Assembly: GCA_015143295.1 (NCBI GenBank)
Contig: CM026570.1
Coordinates: 22,513,250-22,577,249, forward strand
DNA: 64,000 bases
DNA from: Tetracentron sinense
Taxonomy: Eukaryota; Streptophyta; Magnoliopsida; Trochodendrales; Trochodendraceae
Direction of reading: 5' to 3'
Positions 24,230 through 34,887 of this stretch are shown here, one piece after another (the first letter of the stretch is position 1; every line of letters starts with the position of its first letter). The notes beneath the pieces are model-generated. The model did no database searches and was not told where the DNA came from. It saw only the letters and a list, made by a program, of their open reading frames with translations. The translations under genes were made by a program, and so were the position numbers.

Positions 24230-25288
24230 TTGATTTTTCAGGAAATCACCTCCAACAAAGCTACCCTCGAAACCCTTCTTGAACTTTCAGAAGTGGAGTA
24301 TGACTCAGAGCAAGAAGATGAACCGCCTCAGGAGATACTGGACCTCTTTGAACGCAGCGAAGGGATATTACAATCTAACATCGAGGACATCGATACCATA
24401 AACCTTGGATCCGAAGAGAACCCTCAACTCGTCAAGATCAGCACGACGATGAGCCCTCAAGAGAAAATAGATATGATCAACTTCCCGAAAAGCTACAGTG
24501 ATGTCTTCGCCTGGTCATATGCAGACATGCCCGACCTGGATCCAGTATTGGTAGTACACAGACTACCCTTGAACCTTGAGGTAAAATCAGTTAAGCAAAA
24601 ACTGAGACTGATGAGGCTCGAATAGTCGCAGAATGTCAAGAAAGAGGTAAAAAAGCATATCAAAGCAGGCTTCCTGGCAGTAGCAACTTACCTGTAATGG
24701 TTAGCTAACATTGTACCGGTATCCAAGAAAGATGGCAAGGTCCGAATGTGTATCAACTATCGGAATCTGAACAAGGCAAGCCCTTAGGACAATTTTTCTT
24801 TCCCGCACATCGACATCCTGGTCGACAATACTACAGGGCATGAAACACTCTCGTCCATGGATGGTTTCTCCATATACAACCAAATCAGAATAATAGAAAA
24901 AGATATGGAGAAAACCTCATTCATCACACCCTGGGGCATATTCTGCTACAAAGTAATGCCTTTCGGACTCAAAAATGTAGGGACAACCTATCAGAGGGCC
25001 ATGACAACACTATTCCACGACATGATCCACAAGACAGCAAAAATCTATGTGGATGACATGATCATCAAATCACCTACTGCTAGGCAGCACCCTGAAAACC
25101 TGAAGAAGCTATGTAACAAACTTAGAAAGTTTGCCCTAAGGCTGAATCCGGCTAACTGTGCCTTTGGAGCCTCATCAGGAAAGCTCCTTGTTTTCATAGT
25201 CAGCAGAAGGGGTATCAAGATCGATCCAGCTGAAGCCAAAGCTATCATCGAAATGCCAACTCCCCAAATTGAAATAAAAATCCACTGA
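24230..25288 (+). pseudogene. Reverse transcriptase of the Tat/Ogre element, broken
   Basis: The stretch 24230-24625 is the acidic linker and the start of RT (FAWSYADMPDLDP, a gypsy RT entry motif). After stops at 24623 and near 24695 it continues with VSKKDGKVRMCINYRNLNKA (about 24721-24780) and a stop at 24786. From 24857 a clean 143-codon stretch has MPFGLKN and the catalytic YVDD at 25046-25057. The order matches Ty3/gypsy RT. The reading stops at 25286-25288, right where RNase H should begin. Confidence 0.85.
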
Positions 25289-25314
25289 TTCCTAGACAGA
25301 ATTCAGTACATCAG

Positions 25315-25884
25315 TTGATTCCACATACCATTGGTGCAGTTGAAGCCGCCAACAAAAACATGAAGAAAATCATAAAAAAGATGGCAATCAATTATTCTGT
25401 CTGGCATAAGATGCTCCCATATGCACTCATGACCTATAGAACATCTATTCGAACCTCAACTGGGGTAACACCATTTTCTCTACTTTATGATATGAAAGCA
25501 GTCCTCCCCATCGAAGTAGAAATTTCATCACTTCGGGTGCTAATGGAAGTAGAAATCTCATAAGCAAAATGGACATAAACTCAATATGAACAGCTGAATC
25601 TGATAGAAGAGTGACGACTAAAAGCCATCAACTACTCTCAGGCCTACCAGAGGCGCATGGATAGGACATTCAACAAGAATGTCAAGCCCTGAAGCATCAA
25701 AGTCGATGACTTGGTTCTCCAGAAAATATTACCAAACCGCCCTGACCAGAAGGGCAAGTTCACTCCTAACTACGAAGGCCCATACATCGTCCGAGAAAGA
25801 TTCTTTGGTGGCGCCCTTCAACTCAGACGTATGGATGATGAAGACCTCCCAGAGCCCATCAACATGGACAAACTCAAACGATAA
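25315..25884 (+). pseudogene. Integrase C-terminal part of the Tat/Ogre element
   Basis: The phrase GAVEAANKNMKKIIKKMAIN and then LPYALMTYRTSIRTSTG are the distal part of the Tat/Ogre integrase core, after the catalytic Glu region, followed by the C-terminal domain with GKFTPNYEGPYIV. The frame, with three stops, ends TAA at 25882-25884. RNase H and the N-terminal and D,D part of integrase are missing: the join is at about 25318-25326. Confidence 0.8.
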
Positions 25885-27900
25885 TATGCTTAGGGTCTAG
25901 ATTTGATAAGCGTTTTGCACTCGTAGATTCTCCGGGAAATGACAGGAAGCCATCTTTGGCACACTCCTCATCCCCAACAATGTAAACCATTTTCATATTA
26001 ATGAAATCCTTTAGTTAGCCCCTTGAGCCTAACAACCTATCTTTCACAAAACTTTTTCATGGATACCCTCCTTTACCGCCTGAAGCATTAGCCTGACCGA
26101 CGTCATGACCTTATCCTGTAAAGGGTACGTAGGCAACCTGAGAATCAGGTGCGGTCACCAAAGAGATCCAAACATCTCCTAAATCATCCCCAAGCGGAAC
26201 CAAAAACCTCTCTGGAGTTTCTCCGTAGAGTCGAAAACTTTCCCCAAGCAAAGTCAAAACTCTCTCCATTTCCCTAAAGGAGTCAACACTCAAAGGTATA
26301 AAATTTCCATCAAAGGAAAACCCAAAATAGAAATCGAAACATTCTCAAAGTTAGAGACTCCCCCAGAGACAATCTCTCCAAGATCTCTCCCCCGTAAAAT
26401 CAACTTCTCCCAAACATTCTTTGAGCAGAGACAACCTCTCCCGAAAGCTCTCTCTAACAGAGTCAATTTCTCCCCAAAGTCAACCTCTATCAAAGAGAAA
26501 AATTTCCCAGCAAAAAAAAAAAACTCCAAGAGAGTGAAAATCAACTGCAACAGGAGAAATCCCCAAAAGAACGCCAATCAATTGCAGTAGAAGAAATCAC
26601 AGGGTATCCCAAACTTCAGTCCCCTAGGCTACATTTCGTCCCACTCTAAGTCCTCCTAGATCCCATAAAAACTACGAGTCCAAGCGCAGTATCACATCTA
26701 CATCCTCAGTGGAACACAAATCGCTAGCAGAGCGTCATCCGGGCAATGAAGGGAGAAGATCCATTTCCAAAAGAGAATCGCGGGCATAAGTGAAAACCGG
26801 CAACGACTTCATTGCGCAAAAATTACACAACCCCAGACCTAGTCTTGTGACTATGGGCAAAAAATGGATAAAAATCAATTAGCTTTGCAAGCATGAGGAA
26901 GACCGGCAACGGCCTTATTGCACTAAAATTATGCGAATCCCATGACTTGGTCATTCTAATGGTAAAAAAGGAGAAAAACTGAAAATCGATTTGGCAACAA
27001 AATTCGGCAGCAATTAGTCTCTCCGGACTCCTGACTATACCCAGCAGCGACCCCTCTAGAACAAACCCCTAGCAGGCAGCTAACACAAAATCCTCGGTGA
27101 TCTCTGACAGTTCTCTACTCCCCAACAGATCCCCACTAGGAGCTTCTAACTGCTTTTTACACTTCAACGAACTCTCAGCGACAGTCATCAATCTTCAACA
27201 GCGGCAAGGCATGCTCGCATATTCCCCAGCGGATCCTCAGTAGAAGGTTCCAAATACTTTCTACAGGTTTATCCCCAGCAGAGACTCCTCCGGGAACCAA
27301 TCCCCAGCGGAAAGCCAATACACGACAAACTCCAACCGTTTTATATCCCCCAACGGATCCCTAGTAGAAGTTTCCAATTGATCTCTACAAAACTCTCCCC
27401 AACAAGCAGTCCTCAGTCTTCACCAGCTGCAAGACAAGCTCATCTACCCCCTGTAGAGACAAATCCTCTATTGAGTCATACTCTACTCTCCGAGAGTAAA
27501 AGACAAACCACAGATCTCCTCTAAGTCCTGGCAAATGCAATTTACTGGCTAATCTAAAAGCTGGCTAAGCATTTTTTTGTCAAAATCAAAAACCTTTGCA
27601 AAAGTCCGCAACACATTTTCTAAATGTTTTTTTCAAAACAGAATTTATACTCGACTATACCAGCTTGCACTGAAGCAGCCCCGACAAGATGAGCAGAAGA
27701 AGCCGACGCCGCACAGCTCCGCAAGTCGCAGTCAACAGAGTCATGAGAAAGCATCCTCGCCTTTATCCCCTGCATAATATCATTTTGCATAGCTTCACAT
27801 CCTATGTGACAAAACTCCTCAACATCACTCAATGTGATCAAAATCTAGTACCTCTGGGTCATTTCAATATCAATCCGGCTAGTGCCTCTGTGACATACCA
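25885..27900 (+). other. 3' untranslated region of the Tat/Ogre element
   Basis: Non-coding. 26170-26550 is rich in CTCTCCCCAAAGTCAACC-like text. Two diverged copies of a block of about 120 bases around ACCGGCAACGRCTTCATTGC lie at about 26783-26870 and 26896-26990. 27040-27480 repeats CCCCAGCGGA-like words. I see decayed repeats rather than genes. Confidence 0.6.
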
Positions 27901-27916
27901 CATCTCTTCGACACCC

Positions 27917-28600
27917 CGTGTGTCCCCGACATCCTGTGTGTCCCTTGACAAACTTGTCATACCGCGACATTACTTCCTACATGTCCTCCCTGTGACATCC
28001 CCGTGTGTCCTCGATATCCTGTGTATCCCTTGAAAACTCGTCATACCGCGATACCTCCTGCATATCATCCTTTGTGACACCCCCGTGTGTCCTTGACATC
28101 CTATGTGCCCTTGACAAACTCGTCATACCGTGGTATTACCTCCTGCATCTCCCCTTTGTGACACCTCCGTATGTCCTCGATATCTTGTGTATCACTTGAC
28201 AAAATCGTCATACCGCGATACCTTCTGCATATCATCCTTTATGACACCCCCGTGTGTCCTCAACATCCTGTGTATCCCTTGACAAACCAGTCATATTGCG
28301 ATACCTCCTGCATGTCATCTTTGTGGCACCCTGGTATGTCTCCGACATCTCATGTGTACCTTGACAAACTCGTCATACCGCTACACCACCTGCATGTCCT
28401 CCTTTGTGACACCCCTGTGTGTCATCGATATCTTGTGTATCCATTGACAAACCCGTCATACTGCGATACCTCCTACATGTCCTACTTTGTGACATCCCCG
28501 TGTGTCTACCACATCTTCTGCGTTCCTTGACAATCTCGTCATACCGCAACACTTTTTGCATGTCCTCTTTCCGACATTCCGTGTATCCTTTGATTGTTTT
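27917..28600. repeat. 83-bp tandem repeat array, about eight copies
   Basis: The landmark GTCATACC recurs at 27956, 28040, 28122, 28207, 28290, 28372, 28455 and 28538, i.e. at 82-85 base spacing. Units share CGTGTGTCCTCGACATCCTG, CCCTTGACAAACTCGTCATA and CCTCCTGCATGTCCTCC. It lies in the 3' UTR, where Tat/Ogre elements are known to grow tandem repeats that can seed satellites. Open frames across it on both strands are by-products of a period near a multiple of three. Confidence 0.85.
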
Positions 28601-28908
28601 AGCTAAATACCTCCGGGTAACGCCATAACAACCAATCTGGCTAGTGCCTCCGGGACATGCCATCTTTTATAGCATCCATTAATCCCCAGCGTGAATGGCC
28701 CAGACTACTCTCTATTCCTCAGTGAGTGACCCTAATCACTTATTCTTCCCACAGGTCGCTTATATCCCCAGCAAGTATAGGCAGGTACAGTGCACTCACA
28801 ACTACACAACATGCACGCGCATCATACTACATTCTCAAAAACCAATCTTGGTGTAAAAATAGGATGATTCCAGTCTTTGTCGTTCAATCGCCAATATTGG
28901 TGCTCTCC

Positions 28909-28924
28909 AACAAAGAGGGGCAGT
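28909..28924 (+). other. Polypurine tract of the Tat/Ogre element
   Basis: ACAAAGAGGGGCAGT immediately precedes the 3' LTR, whose first bases are TATAAGC (TG changed to TA). Confidence 0.75.
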
Positions 28925-31900
28925 TATAAGCACCCAATTTTTACACCCCTTCTTAGCCGTGACTAAACTCCCTAACCCTAGGTTTAACCCTAGTCAACCT
29001 AGTTAACCCTAGGTCAAACTTAGTTAACCCTAGGTCTACCCTAGTTAACCCTATGACACACCCTAGTTAATCCTAGGTCAACCCTAGTTAACCCTGGGTC
29101 TAACCCTTGGTCAAACCCTAGTGGACCATAGTCAACCTTAGGACCTAGCCTTAGCCTAGCCCTAGGACATGAGCTCAAACCCTTAAACTAAACCCTTGGT
29201 CAAGGCCCCTAGGGCCTAAACCCTAAGTTTGAGCCCAAAGGGGCCCAAAAATTCAAATCACCCCCCATACCACTTGCATGCAGGGCTAGGCCACTTTTTA
29301 GTAAAATTTGGTAATGGCGGTAGAAACTCTACCGCCATTATTTTTTCAGCCTATTTGAGAATAACGGTAATGGTTCTACTACCATTCCATGTGTTGCGTG
29401 TTTTGCAACTCAACTGCTCCCCTCAGTGCACAGGCACGCGTCTGAGCAGCCCCCTCTCCCCTCCGTAGCTCTGCCTATCCCAATACTATTACCATGGGTG
29501 TCCCCAAGCCCTTGCCCTATAAATCCAAGGCCTCCCTCCCCTTTCAAGCCCATGCTAAGACCCCCCTGCAGAAATTTTGAAATCCGAGTCCCTCTTACCA
29601 TCCTGTAATACTAACCTCCACCAAGCAACTCCAGAAACCCCTAGGACCACCTGAGTCCTCCCCCATTCTGTGCAGCAGCACCACCGTGCACCACCACCAT
29701 CCTGTACCACTATCACCAAAGCCACCACTCTTAGTGAGGAGCTGCGGCAGGGTAAGGCCTCCCCCTACCCCTTTTGTTTTTGTAAAAATTATCATGTGAG
29801 CCCCTAGTCCTTCCAAGGGACTTGTCCTTTCTATTTTGGTTGCATAAACCTAAAACAGGGGTACCCCTACCTTCTTCATAGGTATGGGGGACCCCTCACG
29901 GGTAAGAACCTCACCCACTTAGCCGCAGTCCCTCCCTGAAGTTTCTTGGGGACCCTTAAATCATGAGGGATTCCATGGAAGCCATAGGGTATAGCCCCGA
30001 GGGGCACATTTCAGTTTCTGGAAAATTTCCAGAATGGCGATAAACACAGTACCGCCATTCTGGTTCTCCCCATTCCAGTGGTCATACGCCTTGATTAGTC
30101 AAGCTCTGGTCCATTCCAGGGCCCTAACTTGGACCCTAGGACATCTCGGAGCATACCCTACCCCTTCCAGGCTCACCCAAGTTACTTAACTATGACTAAA
30201 ACACTAAAAAATGGAAGTTGTCCAGAATGTCGGTAAACAGTCTATCGCCATTCTGGAATCTCATTTACAGTGATATCGTGGCCACTGTGGGCCCATATCA
30301 AGCCTAGTCCAGGGCCCACAATAGGCCCAGGACATGTGGTAGACCCCCTAAGCACTCTCATGGGCCCAATGCCCCCTGGGGTTCATCCCTGACCTTCCTA
30401 CTTTGCTGTAAAGCCATGGTTTTTGGAAACCAGTAATAGCGGTAGTTATCTTACCACCATTTCTATTCAGTTCAAGATTGGGAATGGCGATAGAATAATT
30501 ACCGTCATTCTCAGTTGTTTTATTCATGGCCTTGCATAGGGCTTAGACCTGGTAGGAGACCATTCTAGGCCCTTTCAAGCCATCTGGGTCCACCTCTGAC
30601 CTGCTCAGACTCTTAACTGGGGTTGACTCAACCCCGGTTAGCATTTAACCAGGGTTAAAATCACTTAACCCTTTGAAAAATCTTAAAAAATTTCAAAAAC
30701 ATCTATAAAATGCAAATAAACTAAAAACATCAACTTTGGACTTCTTAACCATGGTTAGCAGCCCTAACCATGGTTAACCCTACCCCTTAACCACAGTTAA
30801 CAAATTTAACCTATGGTTAAACACCCCGAGCCTACTAGGCTTACCCCTTAGCCTACCGAGTTAGATCTTGGCCTACCGGGCCCAGTCCTAAGCCTACCAG
30901 GCTTACTCTTTATCCTACCGTGCTAGACCTTGACCTACCGGACCCATCCCTTAGTCTATCGGACTAACCCTTAGCCTACCGGGCTAACCTTTGTCCTACC
31001 GGACCCAACCTTAAGCCTATCGGGCTTACCCCCTTAACTTATCGGGCTAATCCTTGGCCTCTGGGCCCAAATCACCCAAACTAGGGCTATATTCGGGTCG
31101 GGCTTCGCCAAGCCCTACTCAGTTTGAATAGATTTGATCGAGGCTCGAAGCCCGGCTCAGCCCGAAATGGTGTTTGAATGTGCAGCCCGAAGCTCGGCCC
31201 GAATTAAAAATCTTGGCTCAAAGCTCAGCTTGGCCTGAATTGATTCAAGCTCGAGCCGGGCTTGGCTTGGCTCGAGCTCGGCTTGAATCCTTTTTTTTTT
31301 TAATAATAATATTTTATATTATTTATATATATAATAATGATATATATAAATAATATTTTTATTATTTTTATTTTTTAAAATAATATTCGAATCGAGCCGA
31401 GTTCGGGCCGAACCAAACCTCAATCGAGCCGGGCTAAACCAGGCCGAGCCGAGTCGTACCAACGGGCCGATCGGGCGGGCTTTGTGCAGCCCTAACCCAA
31501 CACTTGACCAACCCGGTCAACCAAGTCCTAGCCTTTGGGCTAGACCCTTAGCCACTTCGGTGCACACATACACACCCCTTAGCCTTGGCACGGGTCCATG
31601 TGCCAGAACTACGCTTGGTCTGATCTCACCCCATGTGAGTGCAACCCAACTCGAGTTCGACCCTAGATAGCTTTTCCCTTTTTGGATTAGTATAACCTAA
31701 AAACGAAGGCACTTGAACAATAATTGACATTAATTTGGATTATACCTAAGAAGTAGGTAACCATTGCAAAATGGGGGTCCCGGGTGCCTAACACCTTCCC
31801 TGAGAATTAACCGAACCTCTTACCTAAAACTCTAATGCAGACCAAGACCTTATCCATAAACCTGAGACTTATCCCTTCTGAATTAATAAGTAGCGACTCC

Positions 31901-31944
31901 TAATCTCAAACCATTGTGAGTGGGTATCGAAATCCGTGCTCACA
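28925..31944 (+). repeat. 3' LTR of the Tat/Ogre element
   Basis: 3020 bases including a 413-base MITE. It matches the 5' LTR but keeps about 686 bases (29643-30329) the latter has lost. It holds six GGCGGTAGA hairpins, the TTAACCATGGTTAA cluster (30746-30830) and repeated CCTACCGGGCTTA-like units (30830-31060). It ends GCTCACA before the AGTAT duplication. Confidence 0.85.
31082..31494. mobile_element. hAT-type MITE in the Ogre 3' LTR
   Basis: 413 bases starting TAGGGCTATATTCGGG and ending in the near complement, GCAGCCCTA. Flanks are ACCCAAAC (31074-31081) and ACCCAAC (from 31495), an 8-bp duplication with one lost A. The matching place in the 5' LTR (about 8476-8500) lacks the insert. The ends are full of GGGCTTGGC-like text and the middle is TA-rich. 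No coding capacity. TIR style and duplication length point to hAT. Confidence 0.75.
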
Positions 31945-31949
31945 AGTAT

Positions 31950-33050
31950 TATATAATATTTTAATTTATATAATACAATAATAATATGCACTATTATATT
32001 GGAACAAATAATAATAGAATAGAGATAGAAATAATAAACAAATAAACAAGAACCCACTATAGTGTGTACATTATTATATAAGTAGGAGGCTCAAAGGTAA
32101 GAATAAGAGATTTTAATGAAATTGAATGGATGTTCCATACTTTTTTGATTGAAATGATATCACGTAACTATCATGTTCCATACTTGACTACGAGAGTATG
32201 AGTAATGTGAACTGTATTCTTGCTATTTGGGAGTATACTTAGTGGATAAAATTATTATTAGAATGAATGAGGAAAGAGATCGTGCATATATTCATTTAGA
32301 ATAGTTACACACAAAAAGTAATAAGTAAAAATAGTTACACAAAAAAAAACTTATAAATAAATAATCTCGCACATACTTAGAAAAATATATGATAAGATCG
32401 TGCAACCTTCGGATCAAGGCTTTTTAATCTCACTAAAGCAAGTCATTAGTAGTGAGATTATCATATTAGTAATGCATATATTCATTACACACAATCCCTA
32501 ATTGGGTTATCTATTGCGATTTTCAACAGTAGAGAGATTATTATTAGTAGTGCATATATTCATTTAGAAAGATTTATGCATGTATTACAGGTATGTCGAA
32601 TAACAAGGAAAAATAGGAAAAAAAAAAAAAAAAAGCAAAATTTTAGGCCTAGTTTCATTGATTTCATGAACAGAGATAGGACCGATTCTGGTCATCCTCC
32701 TCCTTCCCCATCATCAGGTTCAAATGGGTGTTTTGTAAGCAAATCCAAATAATAATCCTCTCAAAATAATTACACACAGTAAGAGAGAGAGGAGAAAAGC
32801 TAAGGCATATATCCAACTGAACTTTATCAAAAGAGACCCTTTTTGGGCAAGCACATGATCTTAGCAATAACATATGCACATAGGGATATGGGGTTCCCTA
32901 CTCCTATCTTTCAAATTTGAGAAAAAAAAGTAAAATTCCTCAAAAGAACCCAATACCCAAATAATTATTCAATCGACCAAATCTCAAAGGCTTCCAACCA
33001 AGCACAATTCAAAACAAAATTACCTAGGCTTGAGAAGCTGCATGAGGGTT
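31950..33050. other. AT-rich DNA without recognisable gene
   Basis: Target DNA of the gypsy insertion, with several copies of TGCATATATTCATTTAGA (32285-32570) and a long A-run at 32618-32634. I found no coding sequence or element ends. Confidence 0.4.
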
Positions 33051-33064
33051 GGTGGCCCTACTGG

Positions 33065-33640
33065 TCCAGGGGGGATAGAGAGAGAGAGAACCAGCATAGA
33101 CAGAGAGAGTTAGAGAGCATAGAGAGAGAATGAGAGAGAGAGTTCGGTAGATAGAGAGAGAGAGGGCGAGAGAGACAGAGACAATAGAGAGAGAGAGAGC
33201 AGAGAGTGAGAGAGAGAGAGAGAGGGCGAGAGATACAAAGATAGGAGAGAGAGAGAAAGAGATATAAGAGAAAGAGAGACGACGAGAGAGATAGAGACAT
33301 GAGGGAGAGAGAGAGAGAGAGAACCAACATAGACAGAGAAAGTTAGAGAGCATAGAGAGAGAATGAGAGAGAGAGAGCTCGGTAGAGAGAGAGAGGGCGA
33401 GAGAGACAGAGACATGAGAGAGAGAGCAGAGAGTGAGTGAGAGAGAGAGCTGGGTAGAGACAGAGAGGGTGAGAGATACAAAGACATGGGAGAGAGAAAG
33501 AGATATAAGAGAGACAGAGGACGAGAGAGACAGAGACAGGAGGGGGAGAGAGAGTGAGAGAGAGAGCGCAGGCGACTTACCGGCCGACGGGGGTGGTCGG
33601 AGGTGTCAGAGCCGAGAATGAGAGAGAGCAGTGAAGATGA
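33065..33640. repeat. GA-rich imperfect microsatellite with 233-bp higher-order repeat
   Basis: GAGAGA-rich text interspersed with words such as ACAGAGACATGAG. A longer unit starting CCARCATAGACAGAGA occurs at 33091 and 33324, so the array has a higher-order period of 233 bases. Minus-strand open frames of Ser-Leu repeats come from the CT-rich strand and are not proteins. It lies inside or beside the CACTA remnant. Confidence 0.6.
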
Positions 33641-33689
33641 GGATGACTTTTGGGGGGAAATACAATTTTCGTGGGGAAGGGATTGTATC

Positions 33690-34065
33690 ATCTACATAAC
33701 AGATTATTAGAGACAAAAACTTTTCCGTGCCTAATACTATTAAAGGTTTAGACACGGAAATAATTCCGTAAATAATACATTTATCCGTTTAAACACCGAA
33801 ATAATTCCGTCTCTACTGATCTTTCACAATAGAGACGGATAATTTATGTCGCTAACATCAAGTTCTGTATAGATAAACATTAGACATAGAAACAATTCCA
33901 TTACTAAAATATGTTTTATTAATCAAATGAAATAAATACTGGAATATATATTAGACACGGTATATTAGAGACGTAATGGATTTCTGTCTCCATAAGTGAG
34001 GTATTAGAGACAAAGTCTTTTCCGTCTCTGTTATTCCGTTGCTAGTCAGTAGTTTTGTTATAGTG
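33690..34065 (-). mobile_element. CACTA transposon end with subterminal repeats
   Basis: On the minus strand the element begins CACTATAACAAAAC (34052-34065), the CACTA-type terminus. About 370 bases of subterminal repeats in both orientations follow, such as GAGACGGA and ATAATTCCGTC (33750-34045). These repeats are the transposase binding sites in En/Spm elements. The other terminus was not found, so the element is truncated or continues through the GA-rich array. Confidence 0.65.
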
Positions 34066-34378
34066 AGGGAGTTAGAGACCTTGATAGGTTTCCTTATTAC
34101 TAGGCTTTTGTTAGTGTTTTAAAATGATCGTATTAGATATTGTAAATATTTCGGATCATATGATGTTGCTTAGGTTAAATTTGATGATGAAATCACGAGG
34201 ATGATTCATATGGTGGGTCTTATTATAAATGATGGTTTGTTTATATCGAAATTTAATTTTTGTCATTTTTGAAGACTCGTGTTTAGGCATTGCCTTGTAT
34301 GTTATTGAATCATGCAGATTTAAGCAGTTATAGCCCAAGATCCTATTATGATCGAGGTGAGATTTTGGGGCGCGACAG
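34066..34378 (+). repeat. Possible truncated LTR upstream of the SPPL gene
   Basis: The text near 34355-34378, GAGGTGAGATTTTGGGGCGC followed by GACA, resembles the ends of LTRs such as those at 36348-39230 and 47248-50035. No start or duplication is visible, so it would be a stump cut by the CACTA element. Weakly supported. Confidence 0.3.
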
Positions 34379-34749
34379 TGGGTCCAGCTTGATGGTGTCA
34401 AAACATGAAGTGGGCCATCATTTAAAGCATGTGTGTTTGTGCCATCGGCTTTTCAATGCATGGTCCAGATCTCGATAGTAGCTACTACCTATGAAGAGTT
34501 TTAAATCAGTTTCCTTGATCAAATGGTTAGAATGAATTTCCATGCTAAGAAGCAACGGGTGACGTCTTCCAGAAAAGGACGAATCTCCTACCCCCGTTTA
34601 ACCACCGTTCTCCCCATAATTTCTCCTGGAAAACAGAACGGGAAAAACGGTCTGAGGGTTTCACAGGTTTCAGGAAGAAGAAGAAGAAAAAGCGAACCAC
34701 TCTCTGCTTAGGGTTTTGAAGGAGAAGACGAAGATCAACATCGGAATCC
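34379..34749 (+). promoter_or_regulatory. Presumed promoter and 5' UTR of SPPL
   Basis: The 371 bases between the LTR-like stump and the start codon. A telo-box-like TTAGGGTTTT lies at about 34709-34718, followed by a purine-rich leader and the context TCCATGG. I could not place the transcription start. The proximal promoter is thus hemmed in by transposon sequence. Confidence 0.45.
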
Positions 34750-34887
34750 ATGGCGTTCTCCAAGACGATTCTCCGTCTCTTTGCAGTTCTTCTTCTCTTC
34801 CTCATCATCTGTCTCTCATCCGACGGTGCCTCCCACGACGATGATTCTGCCCCGAAATCTGCTTCTTGCAATAATAAATTTCAATTG
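34750..34887 (+). CDS. SPPL3: SPPL exon 1: signal peptide
   Basis: 138 bases, phase 0. ATG in a good context (TCCATGG); hydrophobic stretch [17 protein letters not shown]; ends CNNKFQL before GTAAGC. The start is supported by the signal peptide and lack of an upstream in-frame ATG close by. Confidence 0.9.

Larger units (their letters stand above)
7004..31944 (+). mobile_element. Complete Tat/Ogre-type Ty3/gypsy retrotransposon, with nested insertions
   Basis: The element starts TGTAAGC, ends GCTCACA, and is flanked by the exact 5-bp duplication AGTAT (6999-7003 and 31945-31949). After removing the 9-kb inserted element it is about 16 kb, within the range of this lineage. Order: 5' LTR, PBS, ORF1, gag, protease, G-patch-like motif, RT, integrase tail, long 3' UTR with a tandem array, PPT, 3' LTR. 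An extra ORF upstream of gag and a repeat-bearing 3' UTR are known Tat/Ogre traits. All genes have stops and RNase H plus the integrase core are missing. Confidence 0.85.

Noticed and set aside
27900..28600. CRISPR-like array with regular spacing
   Set aside because: The whole unit, not only a short repeat, is conserved; this is a eukaryotic tandem repeat in a retrotransposon.
27689..28663. Overlapping open frames on both strands in the Ogre 3' UTR
   Set aside because: They follow the 83-bp tandem repeat. Near-periodic repeats keep frames open by chance; lies outside gag-pol.
33110..33691. 193-codon minus-strand frame rich in Ser and Leu
   Set aside because: It is the CT-rich strand of a GA microsatellite; the composition explains the open frame and no domain is visible.
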